From Acidobacteriota bacterium (GTDB taxonomy: Bacteria; Pseudomonadota; Alphaproteobacteria; Caulobacterales; Hyphomonadaceae), in contig JADJRB010000002.1 of the NCBI GenBank assembly GCA_016712445.1, positions 186,001 through 250,000 of the forward strand: a DNA stretch of 64,000 nt, given 5' to 3'. Positions 8,283-17,585 of the stretch are shown piece by piece. Numbering within the stretch: the stretch's first letter is position 1; each line of letters opens with the position of its first letter. The translations under genes were made by a program, and so were the position numbers. The notes below the pieces were generated by a model. That model was not told the origin of the DNA, ran no database searches, and saw only the letters and a program-made list of their open reading frames with translations.

Positions 8283-9425
8283 ATGACCCGTATTGCATTC
8301 TTCGGTCACGACGCCGCCGACGCGGCCGTGCGCCGCCGGGTGCAGGGCTTCCTCGATGACGGCCTCGGAGTGACCGGCTTCATGATGCGCCGGCGCGATC
8401 CGGGGCGGGTGGGCTGGCAGAACATCGATCTCGGCGAGACGCGAGATGGCGCATTCATCCAGCGCATCCAGCAAGTATTCGCCGGTGCGAAACGGGCCGC
8501 TGCGGCGCGCGACATCCTCGCTGCGGCCGATGTGATCTACGCCCGCAATCTCGACATGCTCGCCTGCGCCTTCCTGGCGAAGCGTCATGCGAAGCTGGAT
8601 ACGCCGGTGATCTACGAAAGCCTTGACGTGCACCGCCTGTTGACGCGGCCTGATGCGATCGGGGCGGCGATGCGCGCTCTGGAAGGCTGGCTCCTGAAGC
8701 GGTCGGCAGGACTTGTGGTTTCCTCGCCCGGCTTCCTGCGCAATCATTTCGAAAAACATTATCCGGGTACGTACAAGGCGTTTCTTGTCGAAAACCGTCT
8801 CGCGCCCGGCGCGGATTATGGCGAACGGAAATCTGCCCACGTCCGGCCTTCAGGCAAGCTGCGGATCGGGTGGGTCGGCAACCTTCGGTGCCAGCGCTCG
8901 TTCGAGCTGCTTTGTCAGTTGGCGGACCGGTTTCCTGACACGGTCGAGATTCGTCTGCACGGCGTGCCGGCGCGCACCGAGATCCCGGTGTTCGAACCTT
9001 TGATCGACGCGCGGCCCAACATGACGTTCTTCGGACGTTACCGGTCGCCGGAAGACCTTGCAGGCATTTATGAAGCGCTGGATGTCGTGTGGGCGGGCGA
9101 CTTCATGGAAGCCGGCTACAATTCGGTCTGGCTGTTGCCGAACAGGATCTATGAGGGCGGCTACTACTGCACGCCGTCAATCGCACCGGCGGGCACGGAG
9201 ACGGCCGCCTGGCTCGAGGGACACGGCTGCGGACTGATCCTCGGCGAGCCGCTGGACGAGACGCTTCCGGCGCTGGTCACAGCTCTGCTCGCCGATCGCA
9301 CACCGATTGGCACCTGCGCCGCGGCGCTGGCGGCCTTGCCGGATTGGGTTTTCATCCAGCCGCGCGGATTCCTTGCGCGCATCTTTGCGGAGTTGTTGCC
9401 TCAAAAGGCGCCGACGGCGGGCTGA
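8283..9425 (+). CDS. GT4-like glycosyltransferase
   Basis: A 380-residue GT-B type protein. The N-terminal half starts TRIAFFGHDAADAAVRRRV and contains DVIYARNLDMLACAF. The C-terminal donor-binding half has LRIGWVGNLRCQRSFELL, MTFFGRYRSPEDLAGIY and a donor loop NRIYEGGYYCTPSIAP. The ATG at 8283 is preceded by GGGGGGAG. It follows the Wzc-like gene by 79 nt and is probably co-transcribed, so a role in assembling the same polysaccharide is likely. Donor and acceptor are unknown. Confidence 0.82.
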   Translation: MTRIAFFGHDAADAAVRRRVQGFLDDGLGVTGFMMRRRDPGRVGWQNIDLGETRDGAFIQRIQQVFAGAKRAAAARDILAAADVIYARNLDMLACAFLAKRHAKLDTPVIYESLDVHRLLTRPDAIGAAMRALEGWLLKRSAGLVVSSPGFLRNHFEKHYPGTYKAFLVENRLAPGADYGERKSAHVRPSGKLRIGWVGNLRCQRSFELLCQLADRFPDTVEIRLHGVPARTEIPVFEPLIDARPNMTFFGRYRSPEDLAGIYEALDVVWAGDFMEAGYNSVWLLPNRIYEGGYYCTPSIAPAGTETAAWLEGHGCGLILGEPLDETLPALVTALLADRTPIGTCAAALAALPDWVFIQPRGFLARIFAELLPQKAPTAG

Positions 9426-9706
9426 ATCGGCAGGTTTCCAGGCTGAAAAGCGCGTGCCGGTGCGCGTTTCGCAATTTTCATGGACCTGTCCGCCGGCGCG
9501 TTGGAACACCAAAATCCGTTATGCTTCAATGCATGCGCCGCGCGCCGGCCGAGCGTCAGGCCGCTGTCGTGATAGCGGAGCCGGATTCGCCTGACAGTTG
9601 CCGGAATTGTGCCGGATTCCACGGCTAGTAATCCTTTCACGTTACAGTACCGGCCGCGTATCCGCTTAAACTTCGCGTTAAGTCTTGACCGCTTAAATGC
9701 TCCTCG

Positions 9707-9910
9707 ATGCCGAGTTCCGAACCGATGATCCCTGCCGATAGCCGCGTTTTCTCGACCAATGCCAGGATGCCTGCACGGGCGGACTATTCCCTCATGAGCG
9801 ATTGCACTGAAGGCAAGTGGCCCGTCTGGGTTCGTCTCGTCACGATCATCGGTCTGAGCGCGGGTCTCTGGGCCGCTATCATCTGGGCTGCGGTTTCGAT
9901 CTTCGGCTAG
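9707..9910 (+). CDS. Small single-pass membrane protein (hypothetical)
   Basis: A 67-codon frame. The last 30 residues form one clear transmembrane helix (WPVWVRLVTIIGLSAG followed by LWAAIIWAAVS). The start is uncertain: ATG codons at 9707, 9725, 9767 and 9794 are in frame, none has a strong ribosome binding site, and 9794 (MSDCTEGKW) would keep just the conserved-looking part. It lies alone between a glycosyltransferase and galE. The upstream 281 bp (9426-9706) hold no other gene that I can support; a direct repeat CCGCTTAAA at 9662 and 9689 precedes the frame. No function can be assigned. Confidence 0.45.
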   Translation: MPSSEPMIPADSRVFSTNARMPARADYSLMSDCTEGKWPVWVRLVTIIGLSAGLWAAIIWAAVSIFG

Positions 9911-10036
9911 CTTCGACGGGGTCCAGCCCAAGCGGTTAATTCGTTCCGCGCGGACCATCTTTTGCATACAACAATAGGAAGTGGCCGGCACGTTCACCGT
10001 GCGCGGCCGAGCATGTTTCGCGGTTGAGAGGTCACG

Positions 10037-11044
10037 ATGCCAGGAAAGTTGTTGGTTACCGGCGGCGCCGGTTATGTCGGCAGTCATTGTTGCCGGGCTT
10101 TTGCCGAGGCGGGCTGGGACGTCACCGTATTCGACAATCTCTCGACCGGCTGGCGCGATCTCGTGAAATGGGGGCCGCTGATCGTTGGCGACCTGCAGAA
10201 CCCGGACGATCTCGATGCTGCCTTTGCGAAAGTGAAGCCGGACGCAGTGGCGCATTTTGCCGGTTCGGCGCTGGTGGCGGAATCTGTCCGTGAACCCGCA
10301 ATCTACTACCGCAACAACACGCTTGCGACGCTTAATCTGCTGGAAGCCATGCGCAAGCACGGCGCGGGCTACCTGATCTTTTCGTCGACATGTGCCACGT
10401 TCGGACACGCGCATGCCGACACGATCGATGAGCAGCATCCACAGAGTCCGATCAATCCGTATGGCTGGTCGAAGCTGATGGTCGAACGTATCCTCAAGGA
10501 CTACGACGCGGCGCATGGCATCCGGTCGATCCCGCTGCGTTATTTCAATGCCGCCGGTGCGGACCGCGATGGCCTGACCGGCGAGCGACACGCGTGCGAG
10601 ACCCACGTCATTCCTCTGGCGCTCAAGGGGGCGTATGATGAGGGATACGAATTCACCATTCTCGGAAGCGATTTCGATACGCCGGACGGCACAGCCATCC
10701 GGGATTATATCCATGTCGAGGATCTGGCCGACGCCCACCTGCGCGCGCTGAACGCGCTCGAGAAGGGCGCTGCATCGACGGCCTACAATCTTGGCACCGG
10801 CCGCGGCACAAGCGTTGGAGAAGTCGTGGCGGCGGTGGAGCGCGCGACCAACCGCAAGGTCCCGCGGAAATATGGCGACCGGCGCCCGGGCGATCCCGGC
10901 AAACTCATTGCGCTTCCTGACAAAGCGGCGCGGGAACTTGGCTGGACAGCGACCCGCTCCGGCATCGACAATATCATCCGGACGGCACTCGCCTGGCATC
11001 AGGCCGACTGGGAAAACGCGCCTGCCGAGCACGAGCACAGCTGA
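10037..11044 (+). CDS. galE: UDP-glucose 4-epimerase
   Basis: A 335-residue SDR enzyme interconverting UDP-glucose and UDP-galactose (or the N-acetyl forms). It has the NAD-binding GGAGYVGSH (about residues 7-15), VAHFAGSALVAESV, the serine region FSSTCATFG, catalytic Tyr-x3-Lys in NPYGWSK, and PLRYFNAAGAD typical of GalE. Length is that of the family. GAGAGG lies just upstream of the ATG at 10037. It supplies donor sugars to the surrounding glycosyltransferases; the next GT2 gene follows after 30 nt. Confidence 0.92.
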   Translation: MPGKLLVTGGAGYVGSHCCRAFAEAGWDVTVFDNLSTGWRDLVKWGPLIVGDLQNPDDLDAAFAKVKPDAVAHFAGSALVAESVREPAIYYRNNTLATLNLLEAMRKHGAGYLIFSSTCATFGHAHADTIDEQHPQSPINPYGWSKLMVERILKDYDAAHGIRSIPLRYFNAAGADRDGLTGERHACETHVIPLALKGAYDEGYEFTILGSDFDTPDGTAIRDYIHVEDLADAHLRALNALEKGAASTAYNLGTGRGTSVGEVVAAVERATNRKVPRKYGDRRPGDPGKLIALPDKAARELGWTATRSGIDNIIRTALAWHQADWENAPAEHEHS

Positions 11045-11074
11045 GCAAGCGCGCCAGGCGCAGGAGAACATCCG

Positions 11075-12163
11075 ATGGCGGAGGTTGCACAAGACGCTAG
11101 AGCCGGCGCAGCGCCGAAGCTGACCGTGATCATCGGCTGCTTCAACTATGCGCGCTACCTGCCCGCAGCGATCGACAGCGTTCTGGCAGAGGATGTCGGC
11201 GCACAGGTGATCGTGGTGGACGATTGCTCGACCGATAACTCACGCGAGGTGATGTTGTCTTATGGTGACCGGATCACGCCGATTTTCCAGCCTGTGAACC
11301 AGGGGGTAGGCGCAGGCTTCAATGCCGGCTTCGCGCAGGCGACGGGCGATCTGATCTATTTTCTGGATGCGGACGACTTCGTGTTGCCGGGTGGCCTCAA
11401 GCGCGCGCTGGCGAACTATGAGCCTGGCGTCCTCATCTACCACTACCGCATGCGCTACGCGGATGAGGCGGGCACACTGGCTGGCATCCATCCCGCGATG
11501 CAGGTGCCGCTCGGAAATGGCGACATTTCACGTCAGCTTCGGGAGCAGGGACGGTACAACACCAACGTCACGTCGGGCCTGATCTTCGCACGCGCCGGGC
11601 TTGAGAAAGTGATGCCGGTCAACGCACAGGCCTACCGGATCAGTGCGGAAGGCTATCTTGTTTCGGCAATTCCGCTGTATGGCGCGACGAGGTCGTTTGA
11701 CGAGACGTTGTCTGCCTACCGGTTGCACTCGGCGCAGAACTGGAAGGTGCAGACAGATTTTGGAGCCCGGGCGCGCAAGGGGCTGAACCATGACGCTCAC
11801 CGCTACGCTGCCATCCGCGCGCATGCGACGCATCTTGGTCTTCCGTTTGCGGACAATCTGGGTGACGCCGACCTGCTGCATCTCAACGACCGGCTGATAT
11901 CGCTTTCGTTCGCGCCGGACGAACATCCGGTTGGGGGTGACTCGGTCGCAAAGGTGGTACGCCTTGCGCTGGCGGTGCGCATGGAGGGCGAGACGGGCAA
12001 GCAAAAGGTGGCGCGGCGGATGTGGTGGGCGGCAATGGGTGCGTTGCCCGGCAGCGCGCGGCGACAGCTGCTGCGCTGGAAGATGGATCCGAAGTCGCGG
12101 CCGGCCTGGCTGGCGGCGGCGGGCAGGACCGCTCGCCGGCGGCTTGGCCTGGTGATGGGTTGA
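11075..12163 (+). CDS. Family 2 glycosyltransferase
   Basis: A 362-residue protein with an N-terminal GT-A domain: LTVIIGCFNYARYL, VIVVDDCSTDNS and the acidic site YFLDADDFVLPGG near residue 100. The C-terminal 150 residues are less typical, basic and lack long membrane helices. AGGAG precedes the ATG at 11075. It follows galE closely and probably forms a two-gene unit with it, using UDP-hexose donors (inference). The 3' end stops 3 bp before the opposing RDD gene. Confidence 0.85.
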   Translation: MAEVAQDARAGAAPKLTVIIGCFNYARYLPAAIDSVLAEDVGAQVIVVDDCSTDNSREVMLSYGDRITPIFQPVNQGVGAGFNAGFAQATGDLIYFLDADDFVLPGGLKRALANYEPGVLIYHYRMRYADEAGTLAGIHPAMQVPLGNGDISRQLREQGRYNTNVTSGLIFARAGLEKVMPVNAQAYRISAEGYLVSAIPLYGATRSFDETLSAYRLHSAQNWKVQTDFGARARKGLNHDAHRYAAIRAHATHLGLPFADNLGDADLLHLNDRLISLSFAPDEHPVGGDSVAKVVRLALAVRMEGETGKQKVARRMWWAAMGALPGSARRQLLRWKMDPKSRPAWLAAAGRTARRRLGLVMG

Positions 12164-12166
12164 CGC

Positions 12167-13111
12167 CTAACGGCTGTCGTACTTGTCGGTCTTGCGGTCG
12201 CCCAGCAACATCCGTTGTTCGAGCCGGCGGCGCAACGCGGCGTAGTAGGCCTCAAGAAATGCCAGATCGGTTTCGCCTACGATCGGTGTCCAGCTGATCT
12301 TGGTGCGTATGCGGGCCGCGACCTGCGCCTTTATCTCCTGCGTCGATTGGCGAAGCACGTCTTCGAGTACGTGAAGCTCATGGATGCCGTAGGCATCGGT
12401 TTGCACCTGCGTGAAGGCAAAGCGCGACGCCGTCTCGGGCCGGGCAGCGGCGGAGGTGATGTCGTCCATCAGTTTGGCCTTCGGGGCACGAATGACCCAT
12501 GTGCCCGCGATCAGGTCGCCGACGCGCATCTTGTCCTTGTTGAAGACCGGGAAAAGCAGGAAAACGCCGGACCAGAGCAGACCGAACAGGGCCATCCAGG
12601 CGCCGAACTGGTCGCCGCCCATCAGGGCGAACTGGAAAGGCAGGCCGATTTCGATCTCGCGAATGAAGTTGCGTGCCAGAACCGAGTTCGCAGTCAGGCG
12701 GCCGCCGTCGCGTGCGGCGACGCGCAGGCCGAGGATGCGTTTGCCGGGTGTCGCGGCGCGCTGGCCGATTTCGAAGAAGATGTAGTAGAAATTCCGCACA
12801 AAGAAGAAAAACACCATCCAGAAGGCGAAGGCGAAGTTGGCGCCGCCATTGCTCATGGCGGAGGCAATCGTGCCGAGACCGAGCAGCGTGGCGATGACAA
12901 TGGCCCATTGGATGGCAACATCGATCAGGAAGGCACCGGCGCGCTCGGACGCGCTCGCAAGCTTCAGCTGGATGGCGGCGCCCTCGGGGGTCACCAGCCT
13001 CCGCGTCATCTTGGCGAGACGCATTTCCTCGGCCATGCGGGCGCGGCGCTGCACGGCAGCTTCCATGGATAGGCCTGGCCGGCGCAGGGGGACGGGCGGC
13101 TTGGCGCTCAT
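12167..13111 (-). CDS. RDD family membrane protein
   Basis: A 314-residue protein, last gene of the MoxR operon. An N-terminal cytoplasmic segment of about 60 residues is followed by the RDD domain: RAGAFLIDVAIQWAIVI, a second hydrophobic helix near FAFWMVFFFFVRNF, TPGKRILGLRV, and a third helix near FGLLWSGVFLLFPVF. A charged C-terminal tail of about 100 residues follows. The ATG at 13111 overlaps the SpoIIM-like stop as ATGA. RDD proteins are poorly characterised; some RDD members have been linked to ion exchange. Here the operon context suggests a membrane partner of the MoxR/DUF58 system. Confidence 0.85.
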   Translation of the reverse strand: MSAKPPVPLRRPGLSMEAAVQRRARMAEEMRLAKMTRRLVTPEGAAIQLKLASASERAGAFLIDVAIQWAIVIATLLGLGTIASAMSNGGANFAFAFWMVFFFFVRNFYYIFFEIGQRAATPGKRILGLRVAARDGGRLTANSVLARNFIREIEIGLPFQFALMGGDQFGAWMALFGLLWSGVFLLFPVFNKDKMRVGDLIAGTWVIRAPKAKLMDDITSAAARPETASRFAFTQVQTDAYGIHELHVLEDVLRQSTQEIKAQVAARIRTKISWTPIVGETDLAFLEAYYAALRRRLEQRMLLGDRKTDKYDSR

Positions 13112-14109
13112 GCCGAAGGTGCCTTGCGGGGAACGTAGAAGTACACAAGCCAAAAGACGAGTGTGCCGCCGGCGACCGCGTAGCGAATTTCATCCGAGTT
13201 GATCAGCTGGCGTCCAAAACCTTCCAGGATGGCCGCGATGATCAGCATGAGCACACAGCCCATGGCGATCGTCGCAGCGCGCTGGCCCGCGAGGCGCGCG
13301 GAGGCCAGCCGGGTGTGGCCGCCTGGAAAGGCCACGGCGCCGCCGATGATGAAGCCGGCTGCGCCGGCCAACACGATGGCGGAGAGCTCCGTGACGCCGT
13401 GGATCATGAGCCAGCCGGTAAATTCGTAGCCGAGGCCCTTGTCCCAGAACACGGCATACATCGAGCCGATCATGACGCCGTTATAGACCAGCAGCCAGGC
13501 CGTCGGGATGCCGAAGGCGAAGCCGAGCGCAAAGGCGAACAAGGCGATCTGGGCATTATTGTTGAACAGGAAGCTGGAGAAAGCAGACAGCTGGCCATCG
13601 CCATGGTCTGATGGGTCGGTGTAGATCGTGCCGCGCAGGTATTCGACTGTGGCGTCCGGGTTGCGGCCATCGAAGAAGCTATGCCCATTGAAAGTCCAGA
13701 ACCAGTCCATGTCCTGCAGGCAGAGGAAGAAGGCGAGCATCGCCCCGCCGAAGAAAAAAAGCGCCGACAGCACGGTCGCGAGCAGGGAGCTGCTCACCGC
13801 GGCGGGCCAATCCCTGCGCAGGAACTGCATCATCCGCTCACCGAGTGTCGTGCGCGCGCCGTAGACGAAGAAGTACGCGCGGGTGCACAGGCTCTCGAGA
13901 TAGTTGATCACGTTCTGGTCGAGCGAGATCGAGCGGGCAACGGACAGCGATGAGACCGCCTGGCGATAGAGACGCGGCAAGGCCAGCATCTGTTCGTCAG
14001 AGAGATTGCGTACGCCGTTGTTCTCGGCCTTGGTGAGGATGAGGTCGAGTTTCTGCCAGTCAGACTGGCGTTCCTCGCGGAAACGGTAGGATTTCAGAAG
14101 GTCTGTCAC
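13108..14109 (-). CDS. Stage II sporulation protein M-like (DUF95) membrane protein
   Basis: A 333-residue multi-pass membrane protein. A soluble helical N-terminus (about 1-100) precedes hydrophobic helices including LATVLSALFFFGGAMLAFFL, IALFAFALGFAFGIPTAWLL, the conserved-looking HGVTELSAIVLAGAAGFIIG and a C-terminal LVFWLVYFYVPRK. It starts at GTG 14109, overlapping the DUF58 stop. In sporulating bacteria SpoIIM belongs to an engulfment complex; in this non-sporulating context the homologue is simply one member of the MoxR gene set, with unknown function. Confidence 0.85.
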   Translation of the reverse strand: MTDLLKSYRFREERQSDWQKLDLILTKAENNGVRNLSDEQMLALPRLYRQAVSSLSVARSISLDQNVINYLESLCTRAYFFVYGARTTLGERMMQFLRRDWPAAVSSSLLATVLSALFFFGGAMLAFFLCLQDMDWFWTFNGHSFFDGRNPDATVEYLRGTIYTDPSDHGDGQLSAFSSFLFNNNAQIALFAFALGFAFGIPTAWLLVYNGVMIGSMYAVFWDKGLGYEFTGWLMIHGVTELSAIVLAGAAGFIIGGAVAFPGGHTRLASARLAGQRAATIAMGCVLMLIIAAILEGFGRQLINSDEIRYAVAGGTLVFWLVYFYVPRKAPSA

Positions 14110-15419
14110 AGCATGTCCCTCTGCTTGATCTGCAGGTAGCGCGAGACGAGCTCGGCTCCGAACTGTTCGGGCGTTGTCTCGATGATCTGGACGCCGAGGC
14201 GCTGCAGGCGGCGGAACACGACATCACGTTCGGCGAGGAGCGTATCGGCGATGACCGCGCGGGCGACGTCCTGTGCGGTGTCGGGCGGCGCATCGGCCAT
14301 CTGCGACAGGGCGGCATCCTCGAAGGTCGCGAACAGGACAAGGTGGCGATCGGTCAGCCGTTTGACGTTTTCAAGCATCAGCTCGGCGGAGATCGTGTCG
14401 ACGAAGTCCGAGAAGATGATGATCAGGCTGCGACGTTCGAGGCGGCCGGAGAGGCTGGACAGCGCAAGGGTGAAATTTGCTTCGTCGTCGGAATAGTCGA
14501 GTTCGGAGGCCATGGCTTGTGCCTTGGGGAAGGCACTGGTGCCGGTGAGGAAGCCGCTGTTGAGACCGGGGCGGTCCGAGAAGCCGTAGAGCATCGTGCG
14601 GTCGCCGCTGCGCAGAGAGACATAGGCGAGCAGCAGGCCGGCCGTGACCGCGCGGTCGATCTTCGGCACGCCGCCAAGCGGCTCGCTCATCAGGCGGCCG
14701 GTGTCGAAGGCAAAAACGATATTGTGGTTGCGCTCGGTCTTGAACTCCTTGGCGAGCAGGTGGCGGTGACGGGCGGAGTGTTTCCAGTCGATGGCGCGCC
14801 GGTCCATGCCCGACGCGAACTCCCGCAGCGCATCGAACTCGCTGCCGTCGCCGCGCTCGATTTGTGTCTTGATACCGAACTCCGCGTCGCGGGAGAACAA
14901 GCGGATGGCCTCATCGCGAACCCAGCGCACATTGGGTGTCACAGGGACGTCAATGTCCAAGGGGGCGATGTGGCGTTTCTGTATGAGGCCGAGCGGGCCC
15001 TGCCAGCGGCTCCACAGGCGCACGATGCGGGCGACGCCGCGCCGTGAGGGTGTGACGCTGATCGTGTACGGACGGCTGCGTCCGTCCCAGCCGCGCAGGC
15101 CTTGCGGCGCCAGCGGGCCGATCAGCGCATTGGTTTCCAGCTGGATCTCGAGGCGTTGCGGCAGAGGACCGGACGGGAAGCCGAGATCAAGGGCGATCTC
15201 GTCGGGGCTGCCCACATAGAGAAGGGGAGGCACGGTGACCTTCGCCTCATAGTGGCGCAGGGAAGCGGCCAGCAGCGTGTCGAGCGCGATCAGGCCGCAG
15301 ACGCCGGCAATCCAGCCCGCCGACAGGATCCAGAGCTCCGGGCGCAGCAACGCTATGGCGACCAGCAGGGGCAGTCCCAGCAGCATCAGGAAGATTGCCC
15401 GGAGCGTCGGCGAGATCAC
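14106..15419 (-). CDS. DUF58 domain protein (vWA-like, MoxR partner)
   Basis: A 437-residue protein. Two N-terminal hydrophobic helices (about 5-45) anchor it in the membrane. A central beta-rich part follows, then the DUF58 signature DRRAIDWKHSARHRHLLAKE around residue 230. Beyond it is a vWA-like region beginning NIVFAFDTGRLM, in which the usual DxSxS metal site is reduced to DTG. The start is GTG at 15419, overlapping the moxR stop. DUF58 proteins are the usual partners of MoxR AAA+ ATPases, probably acting as metal-dependent adaptors for maturation of a client; the client is not known. Confidence 0.88.
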   Translation of the reverse strand: MISPTLRAIFLMLLGLPLLVAIALLRPELWILSAGWIAGVCGLIALDTLLAASLRHYEAKVTVPPLLYVGSPDEIALDLGFPSGPLPQRLEIQLETNALIGPLAPQGLRGWDGRSRPYTISVTPSRRGVARIVRLWSRWQGPLGLIQKRHIAPLDIDVPVTPNVRWVRDEAIRLFSRDAEFGIKTQIERGDGSEFDALREFASGMDRRAIDWKHSARHRHLLAKEFKTERNHNIVFAFDTGRLMSEPLGGVPKIDRAVTAGLLLAYVSLRSGDRTMLYGFSDRPGLNSGFLTGTSAFPKAQAMASELDYSDDEANFTLALSSLSGRLERRSLIIIFSDFVDTISAELMLENVKRLTDRHLVLFATFEDAALSQMADAPPDTAQDVARAVIADTLLAERDVVFRRLQRLGVQIIETTPEQFGAELVSRYLQIKQRDML

Positions 15420-16372
15420 CTGGGCGCCGCCGTCTGCTCGATGATGCCTTGCAGGGTCTCCTCGGTGGTGCGCCCTTCGATGTCGGCTGCCGGCGACAGG
15501 ATCACGCGGTGGCGAAGTGTGGCGAGAGACAGGGTCTTCACGTCATCGGGGATAACGAAATCGCGGCCATCCAGCGCCGCCCGGGCGCGGGCTGCCGTTG
15601 CCAGCGCAGCGGCTGCACGCGGGCTGGCTCCGGTTTCCAGCGCCGGGCTCGTGCGCGTCGCACGGATGATGTCCACGATATAGGCGATGATGTCGTCGTT
15701 GATGCGCACAGCCGCGACCGCATCGACGGCCGCATCGAGTTCAGGCGGCGAGATGACCGCCTGGATGCCGAAGGCAGCAGGTGTCTTCATGCCGGTACGC
15801 GTGCCATGCTGCGCGACGATCCTGAGCTCCTCTTCGCGGCTCGGGTAGTCGAGGGTGTGCTTGAAGAGGAAACGGTCAAGTTGCGCTTCGGGCAGGGGAT
15901 AGGTGCCTTGCTGTTCGATCGGGTTCTGCGTGGCGATCACGGTGAAGCGTGGGTTCAAGGGGTAGCTTTCCCCATCGATCGTCACCTTGCGCTCCTGCAT
16001 CGCCTCAAGCAGGGCCGCCTGTGTCTTCGGCGGGGTCCGGTTGATTTCGTCGGCAAGCAGGATGTCGGTGAAAATCGGACCCTTTGTGAGGCTGAACTCG
16101 TTTGTCTGGAAGTTGAACAGGTTGGTGCCCAGGACGTCCCCCGGCATCAGGTCCGGCGTGAACTGGATCCGGCCGAATTCCAGCGAGATGGCCTTGGAGA
16201 AGCATTGCGCGAGGAGCGTTTTCGCGGTGCCCGGCGCCCCTTCCAGAAGTACGTGGCCGGAGGAAAACAACGCAACCAGCAGAAGGTCGACCGCCGCGTC
16301 CTGACCGATGATGGCCTTTCGCACTTCATGCCGGATACGGTCCGCAAGGTTGCGGATTTCAGCTACGCTCAT
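15416..16372 (-). CDS. MoxR family AAA+ ATPase
   Basis: A 318-residue AAA+ chaperone-like ATPase. It has Walker A EGAPGTAKT (about 44-52), Walker B LLADEINRTPPKTQAAL (about 107-123), sensor 1 in FTVIATQNPIEQQGTYPLPEAQ, the arginine-finger region LDRFLF, and a C-terminal lid. The ATG at 16372 overlaps the end of the DUF4350 gene by 14 bp. It is probably the motor of the surrounding membrane module. Confidence 0.92.
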   Translation of the reverse strand: MSVAEIRNLADRIRHEVRKAIIGQDAAVDLLLVALFSSGHVLLEGAPGTAKTLLAQCFSKAISLEFGRIQFTPDLMPGDVLGTNLFNFQTNEFSLTKGPIFTDILLADEINRTPPKTQAALLEAMQERKVTIDGESYPLNPRFTVIATQNPIEQQGTYPLPEAQLDRFLFKHTLDYPSREEELRIVAQHGTRTGMKTPAAFGIQAVISPPELDAAVDAVAAVRINDDIIAYIVDIIRATRTSPALETGASPRAAAALATAARARAALDGRDFVIPDDVKTLSLATLRHRVILSPAADIEGRTTEETLQGIIEQTAAPR

Positions 16373-17585
16373 TGAGTGTTCTCCTGATGATATCCTTGCG
16401 CCAGCGATAAAGCACTCGCGTCTTGGCGAGCAGGTCTTCGCGGCCTGTTGCGGGCTGTTTCAGTTCCGCTTCCATTTGTGAAAAAACGCGGCCGGTTTCG
16501 GGGTCCGGTCCGAGCCGGTCGAACATGTCCGACACCTGCGCCTCGGTGAGCGTTCGCGGGGCACCGATTTCGCGGGCCAGGCGGCGGCGCACGAGCGCGA
16601 GGAAGCCCGGCGCCATGCGCGCTTCCCGCCGGGCCATGGTGACCAGGCCTGCGGAATTGTCCGCAAGCGCCTGCTTGCCGAGCGAGATCGCCCGGGCCTC
16701 GACCGTTGGCGGGCCGAACCGGATCACGGCGGACCAGCCGAGCAGCAGCGCAGCTGCCAAGGCCACCAGTGTGACGCCGATATACGGTACACTGAACATC
16801 ATCTTCAAAAGGTTCTCGGAGCGCACAAATCCATGCAGGGTGGCATCCAGCAGGATCGGCTCGTCGCTGACATATCGGAGGAAATCGACCAGCTGCACGG
16901 CAAAGCGTGCATTGTCGCGATCGGCCAGGCCGAATGTGTTGATCAGGTCCGGATCGCTGAGGATGTACAGCGAACGCGTCTCGTCATAGGCCAGCAAGGC
17001 GCCTTCGCCGACCGCGATGATCGGCGTGAGGCTGGAATCCTTGATGAGCTGCAGGCGAACATCCGGGTTGATCGGCGCTTTTCCGAACGGCGCTTCGACC
17101 GTCACGGGCGTGGCCACGCGCAAGACTTCCGCCTGCGGATAGACCGATTTCAGCTGGTCGTTCAGGATGCTGGCATCGAGGAAGCGCGTATCCACTTGCT
17201 GGGTCAGGACCATGGGGTCCGTCTGACCCACCCATTTGGGCAGCACGACGAGCGTGGTTGCCTGCAACTGGAGGTCCGTGACGGTGTCCAGGTCGCGGTA
17301 GGCCGGCAAGGTGACGATCATCAGACCCCAAGAGCGGGTTTCAAGGTCGCTCTCCAGCCGGGAAATTTCGACTGGATAACCGGCCGACTCCAGCAGGCGA
17401 ACGAAACCTGCGTATCCGAGCGCGGAGGTAGAGTAGGGGTGATCGCCGGCCTGGTTGCGATCACGCAGTTCCGGCGCCCAGCCTGCCATCACCAAGACGG
17501 CGCCAAAAGATACGGCGGCGATGGCGATGAGGATCGCCACAACCCGTCCCGAGAACGGCGAACCTGAATCAGCGCGGCCGGTCAT
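16359..17585 (-). CDS. DUF4350 domain membrane protein
   Basis: A 408-residue protein with an N-terminal transmembrane helix (VVAILIAIAAVSFGAVLVM), a periplasmic DUF4350 domain (about 40-250: STSALGYAGFVRLLESAGYP, then TLVVLPKWVG) and a second helix (VTLVALAAALLLGWSAVI), then a cytoplasmic tail of about 110 residues. DUF4350 resembles the periplasmic glutamine-amidotransferase-like fold seen in gliding and MoxR operons. The ATG at 17585 overlaps the DUF4129 stop as ATGA. Function is unknown. Confidence 0.82.
   Translation of the reverse strand: MTGRADSGSPFSGRVVAILIAIAAVSFGAVLVMAGWAPELRDRNQAGDHPYSTSALGYAGFVRLLESAGYPVEISRLESDLETRSWGLMIVTLPAYRDLDTVTDLQLQATTLVVLPKWVGQTDPMVLTQQVDTRFLDASILNDQLKSVYPQAEVLRVATPVTVEAPFGKAPINPDVRLQLIKDSSLTPIIAVGEGALLAYDETRSLYILSDPDLINTFGLADRDNARFAVQLVDFLRYVSDEPILLDATLHGFVRSENLLKMMFSVPYIGVTLVALAAALLLGWSAVIRFGPPTVEARAISLGKQALADNSAGLVTMARREARMAPGFLALVRRRLAREIGAPRTLTEAQVSDMFDRLGPDPETGRVFSQMEAELKQPATGREDLLAKTRVLYRWRKDIIRRTLNERS

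Noticed and set aside
9666..9681. Possible CtrA box TTAA-N8-TTAA (also at 54894-54909)
   Set aside because: The known CtrA consensus has a 7-nt spacer; both sites have 8, so they are recorded only as TTAA repeats.
9401..11092. 563-codon minus-strand frame over galE
   Set aside because: Antisense shadow of galE and flanking DNA, with no recognisable domain.
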